A stretch of DNA of 64,000 nt from Comamonadaceae bacterium. GTDB taxonomy: Bacteria > Pseudomonadota > Gammaproteobacteria > Burkholderiales > Burkholderiaceae_C. The notes under the pieces are model-generated. The model made no database searches and was not told the DNA's origin. It saw only the letters and a program-made list of their open reading frames with translations. Below, piece by piece: positions 8,723-16,942 of this stretch. Made by a program: the position numbers and the translations under genes. The DNA lies in NCBI GenBank assembly GCA_947455145.1, contig CANGME010000007.1, forward strand, positions 124,001 through 188,000, given 5' to 3'. The number at the start of each line of letters is the position of its first letter. The first letter of the stretch is position 1.

Positions 8723-9895
8723 ATGAAACAACAACTCCAAACCTCCTCCTGCCTACCCCAAGACGCCGAGCGCGCCACGCTGGTGGGGCGCGTCTGGGTT
8801 GAGGGCACGGGGCCGGTGCTGGTGAACGTGCGGCCGGATGGCGTGTATGACCTGGGGGCGGTAGCCATCACGATGTCCGAGCTGCTGGAGCTGGCTGACC
8901 CGGTGGCCGCTGTGCGCCAGCCCCTAGGCAAACGCCTGGGTGATGTCGCTGCGATTCTGAGCAACTCAGAGCACACCGAGCGCCGCCCTGAGCTGCCCTG
9001 GTTCCTCGCGCCCTGCGATCTGCAATGCCTCAAAGCCACGGGCGTGACCTTCGTCAACTCGGTGCTGGAGCGCGTGATTGAAGAACAAGCACGCGGTGAT
9101 GCCGCCAAAGCCGAGAGCGTGCGCCGTGCCGTGGTGGCCGTGATGGGTGACAACCTCAGCAACATCAAACCCGGCTCGCCCGAGGCGGCCAAGCTGAAGG
9201 ACGTGTTGCTGGCGCAAGGGGCCTGGTCGCAGTACCTGGAGGTAGCCATTGGCCCGGACGCTGAGGTGTTCACCAAGTCCCAAGTCATGAGCGCTGTGGG
9301 CGTGGGGGCCGAGGTGGGCATACACCCGCGCAGCCACTGGAACAACCCCGAGCCGGAAATTGTGCTGGCCATCAACAGCCGCGCGCAGGTGGTGGGTGCC
9401 ACGCTGGGCAACGACGTGAATCTGCGCGACTTTGAAGGCCGTAGCGCCCTGCTGCTGGGCAAGGCCAAGGACAACAATGCCTCCTGCGCCATTGGCCCCT
9501 TCATCCGCCTGTTTGACGAGCACTTCGGCATGGACGATGTTCGCCGTTGCGATCTGCTGATGCAGGTCAGGGGGCCAAGCGGCTTTGTCATGAACGGCAG
9601 CAGCTCCATGAGCCAGATCAGCCGCGACCCGCTGGAGCTGGTCACGCACGTGATTGGCGCACACCACCAGTACCCGGATGGGCTGATGTTCTTCCTGGGC
9701 ACCATGTTCGCCCCCACCCAAGACCGCCACGGCCCAGGCCTGGGCTTCACGCACGAGGTGGGTGACGTGGTGACCGTGGCCACACCCACGCTGGGCATGC
9801 TGGTGAACCGCGTCAACACCACGGATCAAATTGAGCCGTGGACTTATGGTGTGCGGACGTTGATGCGGGATTTGGCACGGCGGCGTTCGAGTTGA
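8723..9895 (+). CDS. Fumarylacetoacetate hydrolase-family protein (probable 2-keto-3-deoxy acid dehydratase/hydrolase)
   Basis: A 390-residue member of the FAH superfamily with a long N-terminal domain (1-180) ahead of the catalytic fold. Metal ligands fit Glu210 and Glu212 in NPEPEIVL and Asp231 in GNDVNLRDFEGR. Proteins of this size encoded beside sugar-acid genes include the AraD1 type, which dehydrates 2-keto-3-deoxypentonates, and diketo-acid hydrolases of non-phosphorylating rhamnose or fucose routes. The local presence of an IlvD/Edd dehydratase favours a role on a 2-keto-3-deoxy acid, but the alpha-ketoglutarate semialdehyde dehydrogenase needed for a full pentose route is not in the window. 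It is transcribed alone, followed by a hairpin repeat. Confidence 0.8.
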   Translation: MKQQLQTSSCLPQDAERATLVGRVWVEGTGPVLVNVRPDGVYDLGAVAITMSELLELADPVAAVRQPLGKRLGDVAAILSNSEHTERRPELPWFLAPCDLQCLKATGVTFVNSVLERVIEEQARGDAAKAESVRRAVVAVMGDNLSNIKPGSPEAAKLKDVLLAQGAWSQYLEVAIGPDAEVFTKSQVMSAVGVGAEVGIHPRSHWNNPEPEIVLAINSRAQVVGATLGNDVNLRDFEGRSALLLGKAKDNNASCAIGPFIRLFDEHFGMDDVRRCDLLMQVRGPSGFVMNGSSSMSQISRDPLELVTHVIGAHHQYPDGLMFFLGTMFAPTQDRHGPGLGFTHEVGDVVTVATPTLGMLVNRVNTTDQIEPWTYGVRTLMRDLARRRSS

Positions 9896-9900
9896 ATTCT

Positions 9901-9955
9901 GTTCGGGCTGAGCTTGTCGAAGCCAGCGCATCCCTTCGACAAGCTCAGGGCGAAC
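9901..9955. repeat. REP-like inverted repeat (GTTCG..GAG-TTGTCGAAG family), copy 1
   Basis: Left arm 9901-9922 and right arm 9934-9955 are near-perfect inverted copies of a 22-base unit with core CTTCGACAAGCTCAGGG, separated by 11 bases. It lies between the convergent FAH and cupin genes and could act as a bidirectional terminator. Five related sites occur elsewhere in the window. Confidence 0.85.
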
Positions 9956-9978
9956 GGTTCATGCGTTAAAGGGCGGGC

Positions 9979-10362
9979 TTAGCCGCGCACAAACAGTGTC
10001 ACCAGCGGCTCATCACCCACCTGGCGGCTCCAGTGGCCATGCACCTTGGCATCAAACGTTGCGCCCGCAGGCACGGTGTCGTCGGAGTAGAAATGCTCCC
10101 CCGGCTTGAACACGCGCGCGCTGCCGTCTTGCAGGCTGATCTCCATTTGCCCACTCAAGATGAACACCCACTGCGGCGTGATGGTGCAGTGGAACTGGCT
10201 GCGAAAACCGACCGGGCTGTGGCGCAGCTGGTGGCCGCCGGAGGGCATCAGCGCTGACAGCATGGCGTTCGGGTTGCCCTCCGGCAGGGGGATGGAGGCC
10301 TCGCGGAATTTGGCGCGGCCATCGGTGTCGGTGAAGAGAATGGTTTGGGTGAAAGTGGTCAT
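9979..10362 (-). CDS. Cupin-domain protein
   Basis: Small single-cupin protein of about 127 residues. The ATG at 10362 is chosen because AGGAG stands 7 bases upstream; an ATG 18 bases earlier lacks one. The cupin barrel is suggested by TPQWVFILSGQMEISLQDGSARVFKPGEHFYSDDTVPAG, where a PGEHF motif replaces the usual G(X)5HXH arrangement, so metal binding is not certain. It is the last gene of the minus-strand sugar-acid operon, 54 bases after the SDR gene. In such operons cupins often act as sugar isomerases or epimerases or as binding proteins, but this one has no clear assignment. Confidence 0.75.
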   Translation of the reverse strand: MTTFTQTILFTDTDGRAKFREASIPLPEGNPNAMLSALMPSGGHQLRHSPVGFRSQFHCTITPQWVFILSGQMEISLQDGSARVFKPGEHFYSDDTVPAGATFDAKVHGHWSRQVGDEPLVTLFVRG

Positions 10363-10416
10363 ATCGGGCTCCTGAGCCATGCGTGGGTTGGGAAAATGAA
10401 GCGGCTCGTCAAGACA

Positions 10417-11187
10417 TCAGAGGCAGGTCGTGACGCCACCATCCACATAGAGGATGTGGCCGTTGACGAACTTGGACGCATCGCTGGACAAGAAGACGAT
10501 GGCACCGGCCAGGTCTTCTACATCGCCCCAGCGGCGGCTGGGCGTGTGGTTAATGAGCCAGGCGCTAAAGGCTTCGTCGCTCACCAGTTTTTCAGTCAGT
10601 TCGGTCTTGAAATAGCCGGGGCCTAGGCCGTTGACGTTCAGGCCCAGCGGCCCCCAGTCGATGGCCATGCCCTTGGTTAGCATTTTGAGCGCACCCTTAC
10701 TGGCCATATAGGGCGCAATGCCGGGGCGACCCAACTCGCTTTGCACCGAGCAGATGTTGACGATGCGCCCGCGCCCGCGCGCAATCATGGGCCGCGCCAC
10801 GGCTTGGCCCATGATGAATGCGCTGTCCACATTGGTTTGCATGATCTGGTGCCAGTCGGCATGCGGAAAATCTTGCAAGGGCGCGCGCCGCGTCATGCCC
10901 GCGTTGTTGACCAGAATTTCGATGGGGCCTAGCTCGCGCTCAATCGCTTCTATAGCGGGCTGCACGGCGTCGGCCTGCGTCACATCAAACGCGCGCTCGT
11001 GCACGGTGAGGCCTTCGCCGCGCAGGGTGGCAGCAGCCTTGGCCAGCTTGATTTCATCGCGGCCATTGAGCACCAGCGCTGCACCGGCTTGGCCCAGGCC
11101 ACGCGCTAAGGCAAAGCCAATGCCGCCGGATGAGCCGGTAATGAGGGCCAAGCGGCCGTCGAGTCGAAAGGTGGTGGCGTCGATCAT
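10417..11187 (-). CDS. SDR-family oxidoreductase, gluconate 5-dehydrogenase-like
   Basis: NAD(P)-dependent short-chain dehydrogenase of 256 residues. Cofactor motif TGSSGGIG at 17-24, NNAG at 94-97, catalytic Ser147, Tyr160 and Lys164 (YMASK) are all present. Overall layout, including the GPLGLNVNGLGPGYFKTELT loop and the C-terminal NGHILYVDGGVTTCL, is that of Ga5DH/IdnO-type enzymes that interconvert 5-keto-gluconate and gluconate or related ketoaldonates. It overlaps the upstream gluconokinase gene by 4 bases (ATGA), an arrangement like idnO/idnK. Its likely role is to reduce or oxidise a keto sugar acid delivered by the ABC importer; the exact substrate is not shown. Confidence 0.87.
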   Translation of the reverse strand: MIDATTFRLDGRLALITGSSGGIGFALARGLGQAGAALVLNGRDEIKLAKAAATLRGEGLTVHERAFDVTQADAVQPAIEAIERELGPIEILVNNAGMTRRAPLQDFPHADWHQIMQTNVDSAFIMGQAVARPMIARGRGRIVNICSVQSELGRPGIAPYMASKGALKMLTKGMAIDWGPLGLNVNGLGPGYFKTELTEKLVSDEAFSAWLINHTPSRRWGDVEDLAGAIVFLSSDASKFVNGHILYVDGGVTTCL

Positions 11188-11717
11188 GATTTATCCAGTA
11201 TTTCAGGGGTTGAACGCAGCGCAGCGAGAGCTGCACGCGCGATGTCTTGAGGTGTTTGGGCAATGTCAAAACTCAGCACTTGCTCGTCCGCACCGGGCGA
11301 CTCCAGAGTGGCCAACTGGCTGTCCAGCAGTGAGGGCGGCATGTAGTGGCCAGGGCGGTCATGCATGCGCGCTGTCAACAGCTCTCGCGCACCATGCAGA
11401 TGAACGAAGCGCACATCGGGTGCGCCCGTGCGCAAGATGTCGCGGTAGCTGCGCTTGAGGGCTGAACAAGACAACACCAGGCCGTGCCCTTGTGCGCACG
11501 CATCAGCCAAGCGTTGTGCCAAGGCTTGCAACCAGCCTTGCCGGTCGGCATCGGTAAGAGGAACGCCTGCGGCCATGAGGGCGACGTTTTCCGGGGGGTG
11601 CAGCTCGTCACCTTCAAGGTAGTCCAGGCCCAGGCTATCGGCCAATAAACGGCCCACCGTGCTCTTGCCGCAACCGCTCACGCCCATCACAACGATACGT
11701 AGTGCTTTTTCATTCAT
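11184..11717 (-). CDS. Gluconokinase (GntK/IdnK type)
   Basis: P-loop kinase of 177 residues that phosphorylates gluconate with ATP to 6-phosphogluconate. Walker A is GVSGCGKST at 12-20, followed by the typical DGDELHP equivalent EGDELHPPENVALMAAG, then SCSALKRSYRDILR and HLHGARELLTARMHDRPGHYMPPSLLDSQLATLE, which are strongly diagnostic. It overlaps the SDR gene by 4 bases. A solo copy of the interspersed repeat lies 14 bases before the start. Together with the SDR it would channel a gluconate-type acid into the Entner-Doudoroff or pentose phosphate route. This differs from the DgoK-DgoA branch on the opposite strand. Confidence 0.93.
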   Translation of the reverse strand: MNEKALRIVVMGVSGCGKSTVGRLLADSLGLDYLEGDELHPPENVALMAAGVPLTDADRQGWLQALAQRLADACAQGHGLVLSCSALKRSYRDILRTGAPDVRFVHLHGARELLTARMHDRPGHYMPPSLLDSQLATLESPGADEQVLSFDIAQTPQDIARAALAALRSTPEILDKS

Positions 11718-11730
11718 TGCTTACGGCAGC

Positions 11731-11755
11731 CCTTCGACAAGCTCAGGGTGAACGG
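11731..11755. repeat. REP-like repeat, solo arm (copy 2)
   Basis: A single arm with core CTTCGACAAGCTCAGGG followed by TGAACGG, with no inverted partner nearby. It lies inside the minus-strand operon between the ABC ATPase stop and the gluconokinase start. Confidence 0.75.
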
Positions 11756-11776
11756 GAGGGATGTGACCGCAAGTCC

Positions 11777-12847
11777 TCATTCCATCCGTGCACCGCTCTC
11801 GCGGTTGAACACATGGGTTTTGGCTGGGTTGACTTGCAGGTACACGGTTTGATTCGGCTGCACGTCGGTGCGGCCATGCATGACCAGCACCAGCTGCGAC
11901 TGGCCCACTTGCAGCAACAGCTCGGTCTCGGCACCGGTCGGCTCCACCACCACCACGGTGGCGGCAATACCGCTCTGCGTGGCGGACAAACTGAGGTCGC
12001 TGGGGCGCACGCCGTAGTGAACACTTTGGCCGTTCTGCGCAGCGGCAATGGCCGCCACAGGCCAGCGCTGCCCCTCGGCCTCGACCCAATTTTGGCCATC
12101 GGCTTGGTGCAGCGCGCCTTCCAGCACGTTCATGGATGGCGAACCGATGAACTGCGCGACAAACAGGTTGCCAGGGCGGTCAAACAACTCCAGCGGTGTG
12201 CCGATCTGCTCGATGATGCCGTCGTGCATGACGACAATGCGGTCGGCCATGGTCATGGCTTCGATCTGGTCGTGCGTGACATAGACGGTGGTGGTTTTCA
12301 GGCGCTGGTGCAGGGCCTTGATTTCGGCGCGCATGGCCACGCGTAGTTTGGCGTCCAGATTCGACAAGGGCTCGTCAAACAAAAACACCTTGGGGTCGCG
12401 CACGATGGCACGGCCCATGGCGACACGTTGGCGCTGTCCACCTGAGAGTTCACGCGGGTAACGGTGCAAGAGCTTGTCCAGGTTCAAGATGCGCGCGGCA
12501 TTGTTCACGCGCTCATCGGTCAGCGCCTTGTCGGCCTTGCGCAGCTTCAAGCTGAAGGCCATGTTCTCGCCCACGGTCATGTGCGGGTACAGGGCGTAGC
12601 TCTGGAACACCATGGCGATGTCGCGGTCTTTGGAGTCCAGGTCATTGATGACTTTGTCGTCAATATGGATCTCGCCGCCGGTGATTTCTTCCAGGCCCGC
12701 CAGCATGCGCAAGAGTGTGGACTTGCCGCAGCCCGAGGGGCCGACCAGCACCACAAACTCGCCCTCGGCAATGTCGAAGCTGATGCCGTGCAGCACATCG
12801 GTTTTGCCGAAAGATTTTTTAATGTCGCGAAAGGAGACTGAAGCCAT
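11777..12847 (-). CDS. Sugar ABC transporter ATP-binding protein (UgpC/MalK/MsmK type)
   Basis: Cytoplasmic ATPase of 356 residues energising a carbohydrate importer. Walker A GPSGCGKST at 36-44, Q-loop FQSYALYPHMT about 81-91, signature LSGGQRQR at 134-141, Walker B FLFDEP at 155-160 and switch His192 are intact. The C-terminal 120 residues form the TOBE/MalK regulatory domain (HYGVRPSDLSL, GAETELLLQVG). It is encoded just downstream of its two permeases, with a 26-base gap. Members of this subfamily can serve several importers, so specificity lies in the binding protein. Confidence 0.94.
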   Translation of the reverse strand: MASVSFRDIKKSFGKTDVLHGISFDIAEGEFVVLVGPSGCGKSTLLRMLAGLEEITGGEIHIDDKVINDLDSKDRDIAMVFQSYALYPHMTVGENMAFSLKLRKADKALTDERVNNAARILNLDKLLHRYPRELSGGQRQRVAMGRAIVRDPKVFLFDEPLSNLDAKLRVAMRAEIKALHQRLKTTTVYVTHDQIEAMTMADRIVVMHDGIIEQIGTPLELFDRPGNLFVAQFIGSPSMNVLEGALHQADGQNWVEAEGQRWPVAAIAAAQNGQSVHYGVRPSDLSLSATQSGIAATVVVVEPTGAETELLLQVGQSQLVLVMHGRTDVQPNQTVYLQVNPAKTHVFNRESGARME

Positions 12848-12873
12848 GTCGATATTTCCTGTGAATCAGCGGG

Positions 12874-13725
12874 TCAGCTCTTGACGGCACCAGCCGTTAA
12901 GCCGGACACCATGTAGCGTTTGAAGGCGTAGTAAATCGCAGCGGGGGGCAAGGCGTACACCAAGCCGGTGGCCATGAGCAGCTCCCAAGGCGAATCATCA
13001 GCCGAGAGGAAGTTTCCAAGCGCCACCGCCAACGTTACGCTGGTGTCGTTGGACAAGAGCAAAAAGGCATATAGATACTCGTTCCAGGCCAGCAACAGCG
13101 AATAGGTGCCCACCGCCACCAGCGAGGGCACCATCAGCGGCAGGTAGACCAAGCGGAACAGTTGCAGCGGCGAAGCCCCGTCAATGCGCGCGGCTTCGTC
13201 CAGCTCAAACGGCAGCTTGTCGGACGCCTGTTTCAGTACCCAAATGCAGTAAGGCGAGGCGATGGTGACCATAGCCAAAATCAGCGACCACTGGCTGTTG
13301 AGAATGCCGTAAACACCCATGGTTTTGTACATGGGCACAGCCAGAAAGGCGGCAGGGATGAAGTAGGTGAACAGGGCCAAGTTCATCACCGTGCGCCCCC
13401 CGCGCACCTTCAAGCGGCTGATGGCAAAAGCCGCGCAAGTGGACACCACCAGCGTGAGCACGGCCACTGCCAGCGCGATGAGCACCGAGTTGCCCATCTG
13501 CGTCCAAAAATGATCGAGGTAGAAGTGCTTTTGGTTGAAGACGAAGTCGAAGTTTTGCAGCGTCGGCTCTTTGGGCCATAGCCGCCCCGACGTAGCAGAG
13601 TCCTTAGCGGAGAACGCGAACAGGGCGAGGTGGTAGACCGGGATCATCGTCCAAATGAAGAGCGGAATACCGATCAACAATAACTTGGCTTCGGTGGTGA
13701 CCGTTTTGAGAGTGATTTTTTTCAT
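12874..13725 (-). CDS. Sugar ABC transporter permease (MalG type)
   Basis: Inner-membrane permease of 283 residues with six predicted helices. The EAA loop is seen as DEAARIDGASPLQLFRLVYLPLMVPS near residues 186-211, which docks on the ATPase. The C-terminus KRYMVSGLTAGAVKS is the typical MalG-family ending. Its start overlaps the stop of the MalF-type gene by 4 bases, so the two permeases are translationally coupled. Confidence 0.93.
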   Translation of the reverse strand: MKKITLKTVTTEAKLLLIGIPLFIWTMIPVYHLALFAFSAKDSATSGRLWPKEPTLQNFDFVFNQKHFYLDHFWTQMGNSVLIALAVAVLTLVVSTCAAFAISRLKVRGGRTVMNLALFTYFIPAAFLAVPMYKTMGVYGILNSQWSLILAMVTIASPYCIWVLKQASDKLPFELDEAARIDGASPLQLFRLVYLPLMVPSLVAVGTYSLLLAWNEYLYAFLLLSNDTSVTLAVALGNFLSADDSPWELLMATGLVYALPPAAIYYAFKRYMVSGLTAGAVKS

Positions 13726-14591
13726 TTTGACAAACGCTTCATCATGAAATACACCAGCGGCAGGACCAGAGGCAAGGCGACCACGATGGAGGCCATGGCC
13801 AAGTCCACTTGATCAAGACGCAAGTAACGAATGCCCAAGGTGGCCAGCACATGCGTGAGGTCGGCCGGGCCACCGCCGGTGAGCAGGTACACACTGTTGA
13901 AGTCGCCCAGTGTCCAGATCATGGACAGAATGGTGGAGGTGATGTACATGGTGCGCATCGATGGCCAGGTGATGAACTTGAACTTCTGCCAGCTTGTGGC
14001 TCCGTCCACCGAGGCTGCTTCGTATTGCTCGGCGGGAATGGCCAAGCGGGCAGAAATGAGAATCAAGGTCCAGAAGGGCAACGATTTCCAGACGTGCATC
14101 AGCATCGAAAACGTCAAAGCCAGGGTGGGGTCATTGAGCCAATTGGGGCCATCTAGTCCGGTCAGGCGGAAGATGGTTTGGTTGATCACACCCCACTCGG
14201 GGTTGAGCATGAAGCGCACCGACAAAATGGTCGGGATAGAGGGCAGTGCCCAGGGCAAGATGAAGACCACTGACAGGGCCTTGATCCACCAGCGGGTCTG
14301 GATGAAGAAGCCGGACAAGATCATGGCGAGCATCATCTTGAAGTTGATGGCCACCACCAAAAAGATCACCGTGTTGACGGCGGTGCGGAAGAATATGGGG
14401 TCGTCGAAGAGCTGCACATAGCTCTCAGGATGGCGCGCCAACCACAGGCCGTAGCACACCGGGTAGAGCACAAACACCAAGAACACCAAGATATAGGGAA
14501 CCACCAGCACGCGACCCCAAAACTCCCACTGGGTGGCGGTGCGCACGACCGGTGCGGCGTTAGAGGATAAGGTCATGCTGGGGTTGGACAT
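13722..14591 (-). CDS. Sugar ABC transporter permease (MalF type)
   Basis: Inner-membrane permease of 289 residues with six predicted helices. Its EAA loop reads YEAASVDGATSWQKFKFITWPSM near residues 185-207. The short N-terminal periplasmic part and length are those of UgpA/ThuF-like permeases, not the longer enterobacterial MalF. It forms a heterodimer with the overlapping MalG-type permease. A 58-base inverted repeat separates it from the upstream binding-protein gene, an arrangement known to lower permease expression relative to the binding protein in other sugar operons. Confidence 0.93.
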   Translation of the reverse strand: MSNPSMTLSSNAAPVVRTATQWEFWGRVLVVPYILVFLVFVLYPVCYGLWLARHPESYVQLFDDPIFFRTAVNTVIFLVVAINFKMMLAMILSGFFIQTRWWIKALSVVFILPWALPSIPTILSVRFMLNPEWGVINQTIFRLTGLDGPNWLNDPTLALTFSMLMHVWKSLPFWTLILISARLAIPAEQYEAASVDGATSWQKFKFITWPSMRTMYITSTILSMIWTLGDFNSVYLLTGGGPADLTHVLATLGIRYLRLDQVDLAMASIVVALPLVLPLVYFMMKRLSK

Positions 14592-14622
14592 GATGATGCG
14601 TAAAAGCGATACGGTTTATGAA

Positions 14623-14680
14623 CCGTTCGGGCTGAGCCTGTCGAAGCCTCGCGGCCCTTCGACAGGCTCAGGGTGAACGG
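14623..14680. repeat. REP-like inverted repeat (copy 3), between binding protein and permease
   Basis: Arms 14623-14646 and 14657-14680 are 24-base inverted copies (core CTTCGACAGGCTCAGGG) with two mismatches and a 10-base loop. In the transcript it would form a long hairpin between the solute-binding protein and MalF-type genes, similar in place to the REP hairpin between malE and malF of E. coli. Confidence 0.88.
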
Positions 14681-14718
14681 AAATCAATGCTTGCTGTGTG
14701 ACGCAGGGTCAGGTTTGA

Positions 14719-16095
14719 TCAACCCGCCACTTGCTTGATGCGAGCGATCATTTCATCGACCGCTTTGTCAACTGGCACCTTCTCGTTGAGCACGCGGTTC
14801 ATGGCTTTGGCCCAGACGTTTTCGTTGTTCAAGACCGTGAACTTGTAGTTCTTGGTGAACTCGAAAGGCGTGGTGCCATTCATGAACTGGTTGTACACAG
14901 CCAAGCGGTGCGGATCGGTCTTCCAGAACGGGCTTTGCTGTGCCGCTTTGGTGATGGGGAACCAGCGGCCCAAAGAGCCCTCGACATAAGGCGTCAAGTT
15001 GGCGTCCTCCAGCAGGAAGGTCAAGAACTTCTTGGCAGCTGGCTTGTTCTTGGCGTCCTTGAAGATCACACCGGTTTTTACTGCAGCGCGGTAGATCATC
15101 TTGCTGCCGTCGGGCTTGGTGGGAAAGCCGGCAGTCGCGATCTTGTTCATGTAGTTGTCTTTGGCGACATCACGTTGCGCTTGGGTAAGTGCGCTGTTGT
15201 TCATGTCATCCAACCACTTTGCAGCGATCGAGATGGTCGCGTTGTGCGTCATCACGGTCGTCTTGTTGTGGAAAGCGACATTGTTGTCGGGGTCTTTCCA
15301 GCTGGTGCTGGACGGTGGCGTGCAGCCCTTGGCGTAGCCGGAGGTGTAGTCGGTCATGGCGCTGATCAAGCCCGTGCGCACGGCGGGGTCATCGACCAGC
15401 AGCTTGCCCGAGTCGTTCACCAGCTTGACGTTGTAGGCATCCATGAAGGTCAGGAAAGAGTAGAACGAATCGCTCGAATCCACGCCCATGGGGAAGCCAG
15501 TGCCAAAGCCGCGCAAGCCGGACTTTTGGCGGTAAGCCGGCTGCACCTTGTCGCACCAGAAGCTCCAATAGCCTTTCCAGTCTTTGGGGATGTCGCTCTC
15601 TTTGAAACCCGACTCGCCCAGCATGTCTTTCCAGTACTGGATGTGCATGGTCTGCTGCTTGAGCGGGAAGGCGTAGTAAGCGCGCTTTTGGCTGGCGTTG
15701 TTCAGCAAGAAGGTGGTGGACAGAGCCGCCTCTTCAAACTTTTTGTGCATAGGGTTGATCACGCTGGAGATGTCCTCCAGCTTGCCGTCGTAAGCCCACT
15801 TGGCCGTGACCTGGAAGTCGTAGGTGTCGGCGTAAGCAATGTCAGGCGGACTGCCCGAATCGAGCGCGGCCACGGTCTTGGGGATCATGTCCTGGATCGG
15901 ATACTGAGACAGCTCGATCTTGATGCCTTTGTTTTTTTCCTCGAACTTTTTGATGGCTACAAAGAGCGCATCGTCTTCGGCCTTGTAAAAGCCTTTGACC
16001 CACCAGACGGTGAGCTTTTCCTGCGCCGCTGCTTGGCCGTGGGCCAAGAGCGCCGCAGTCATCAGCGCGGAAGTTACGAACAGCTTGCTTTTCAT
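14719..16095 (-). CDS. Extracellular solute-binding protein (family 1) of the sugar ABC importer
   Basis: Periplasmic receptor of 458 residues. It begins with a signal peptide ending near HGQAAAQ-EK. The mature protein has the family 1 fold pattern: LTVWWVKGFYKAEDDALFVAIKKFEEKNKGIKIELS start, the hinge region DIAYADTYDF about residue 85, and a C-terminal MARIKQ-type helix. Many aromatic residues (YYAFPLKQQTMHIQYWKDML) fit sugar stacking. It is the first transporter gene after the regulator, at the 5' side of a hairpin repeat, and is expected to be the most abundant product of the operon. The ligand is not identifiable by eye. Confidence 0.92.
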   Translation of the reverse strand: MKSKLFVTSALMTAALLAHGQAAAQEKLTVWWVKGFYKAEDDALFVAIKKFEEKNKGIKIELSQYPIQDMIPKTVAALDSGSPPDIAYADTYDFQVTAKWAYDGKLEDISSVINPMHKKFEEAALSTTFLLNNASQKRAYYAFPLKQQTMHIQYWKDMLGESGFKESDIPKDWKGYWSFWCDKVQPAYRQKSGLRGFGTGFPMGVDSSDSFYSFLTFMDAYNVKLVNDSGKLLVDDPAVRTGLISAMTDYTSGYAKGCTPPSSTSWKDPDNNVAFHNKTTVMTHNATISIAAKWLDDMNNSALTQAQRDVAKDNYMNKIATAGFPTKPDGSKMIYRAAVKTGVIFKDAKNKPAAKKFLTFLLEDANLTPYVEGSLGRWFPITKAAQQSPFWKTDPHRLAVYNQFMNGTTPFEFTKNYKFTVLNNENVWAKAMNRVLNEKVPVDKAVDEMIARIKQVAG

Positions 16096-16153
16096 CGGTG
16101 AAGTCTCCTAGGGTTGGTTATGGACGGGGATGAAACACGGGGAAAACAATAGC

Positions 16154-16909
16154 TCAGGCCGCCTTTAAGCGCGAGCCGGGTTGATCAAGTCGTGGCAGTT
16201 TTTTGCGCGAAACCAGCACTTGCTCCAGGTCGTCGTGCGCGCCATTGATCAGCACCAACACGGCGCGCTCGGCTCTTGCCGGTTGACCGGCGGCCACGGC
16301 GTCCAGCACGGCACGGTGTAACGGCAATGAGCTGCGCGGGCCATTTTTTTTGCGGGTAGAAATTTCGAAACTGGTGCGCAAAAGCGCGCCCAGTGCCTTG
16401 CTCATTTGCACCAGCATGCGGTTGTGCGAGGCGCGCAACAAACCCTGGTGAAAGCGCAAGTCGTGCGTCACATAATCGCCGCCCTCAAACACGGCTTTTT
16501 CCATGCCCGCGTAGGCGGCTTCGATCTCAATGAGGTCTTCCGGCGTGCGGCGTGCGGCTGCCAGCTTGACGGCGGCGGGCTCGACCACCAGACGCAAGTC
16601 TTGCAGGTCACGGATGAACTCCGTGGACAGGCCCGCCTTGGATTGCCAGGTGATCACGTCTGGGTCAAACCAGTTCCACCGCTCAGACGGCATGACACGC
16701 GTGCCCACCTTGGGGCCGGTGTGAATCAACCCCTTGGCCACCAGCGACTTGACGGCCTCGCGCACCACGGTGCGGCTCACGCCCAGCTCGATGCACAACG
16801 TAGGCTCGGGCGGCAAGGTGGCGCCCACGGCGTAGCGCCCAGCCACAATGGCCGCGCCCAGAAAGTCCAGCGTGTTGCCATGGACGTTCTTGATTGCGCT
16901 GGTGTTCAC
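16154..16909 (-). CDS. FadR/FCD-family (GntR superfamily) transcriptional regulator
   Basis: Regulator of 251 residues with an N-terminal winged helix-turn-helix (PPEPTLCIELGVSRTVVREAVKSLVAKGLIHTGPKVGTRV, about residues 32-72) and a C-terminal all-helical FCD ligand domain, where the metal or ligand histidines are in DLRFHQGLLRASHN. This layout is that of DgoR, LldR and UxuR-like regulators of sugar-acid genes. It is encoded between the 2-hydroxyacid dehydrogenase and the binding-protein gene in the same operon, so it probably represses the operon until a pathway intermediate binds. Its operator may lie in the divergent region 17885-18031. Confidence 0.9.
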   Translation of the reverse strand: MNTSAIKNVHGNTLDFLGAAIVAGRYAVGATLPPEPTLCIELGVSRTVVREAVKSLVAKGLIHTGPKVGTRVMPSERWNWFDPDVITWQSKAGLSTEFIRDLQDLRLVVEPAAVKLAAARRTPEDLIEIEAAYAGMEKAVFEGGDYVTHDLRFHQGLLRASHNRMLVQMSKALGALLRTSFEISTRKKNGPRSSLPLHRAVLDAVAAGQPARAERAVLVLINGAHDDLEQVLVSRKKLPRLDQPGSRLKAA

Positions 16910-16942
16910 CGTGAGCCTTTGGGGTTGATTGGGTTAATTGGA

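Noticed and set aside
8629-9822. Minus-strand frame of about 400 codons antisense to the FAH-family gene
   Set aside because: The product is rich in Ser, Arg and Thr with no domain, a usual shadow of a GC-rich coding sequence; the plus-strand frame has clear metal ligands.
14731-16101. Plus-strand open frame of 456 codons opposite the solute-binding protein
   Set aside because: It mirrors the real gene almost exactly and has no family features, while the minus-strand product has a signal peptide and the family 1 binding-protein pattern.
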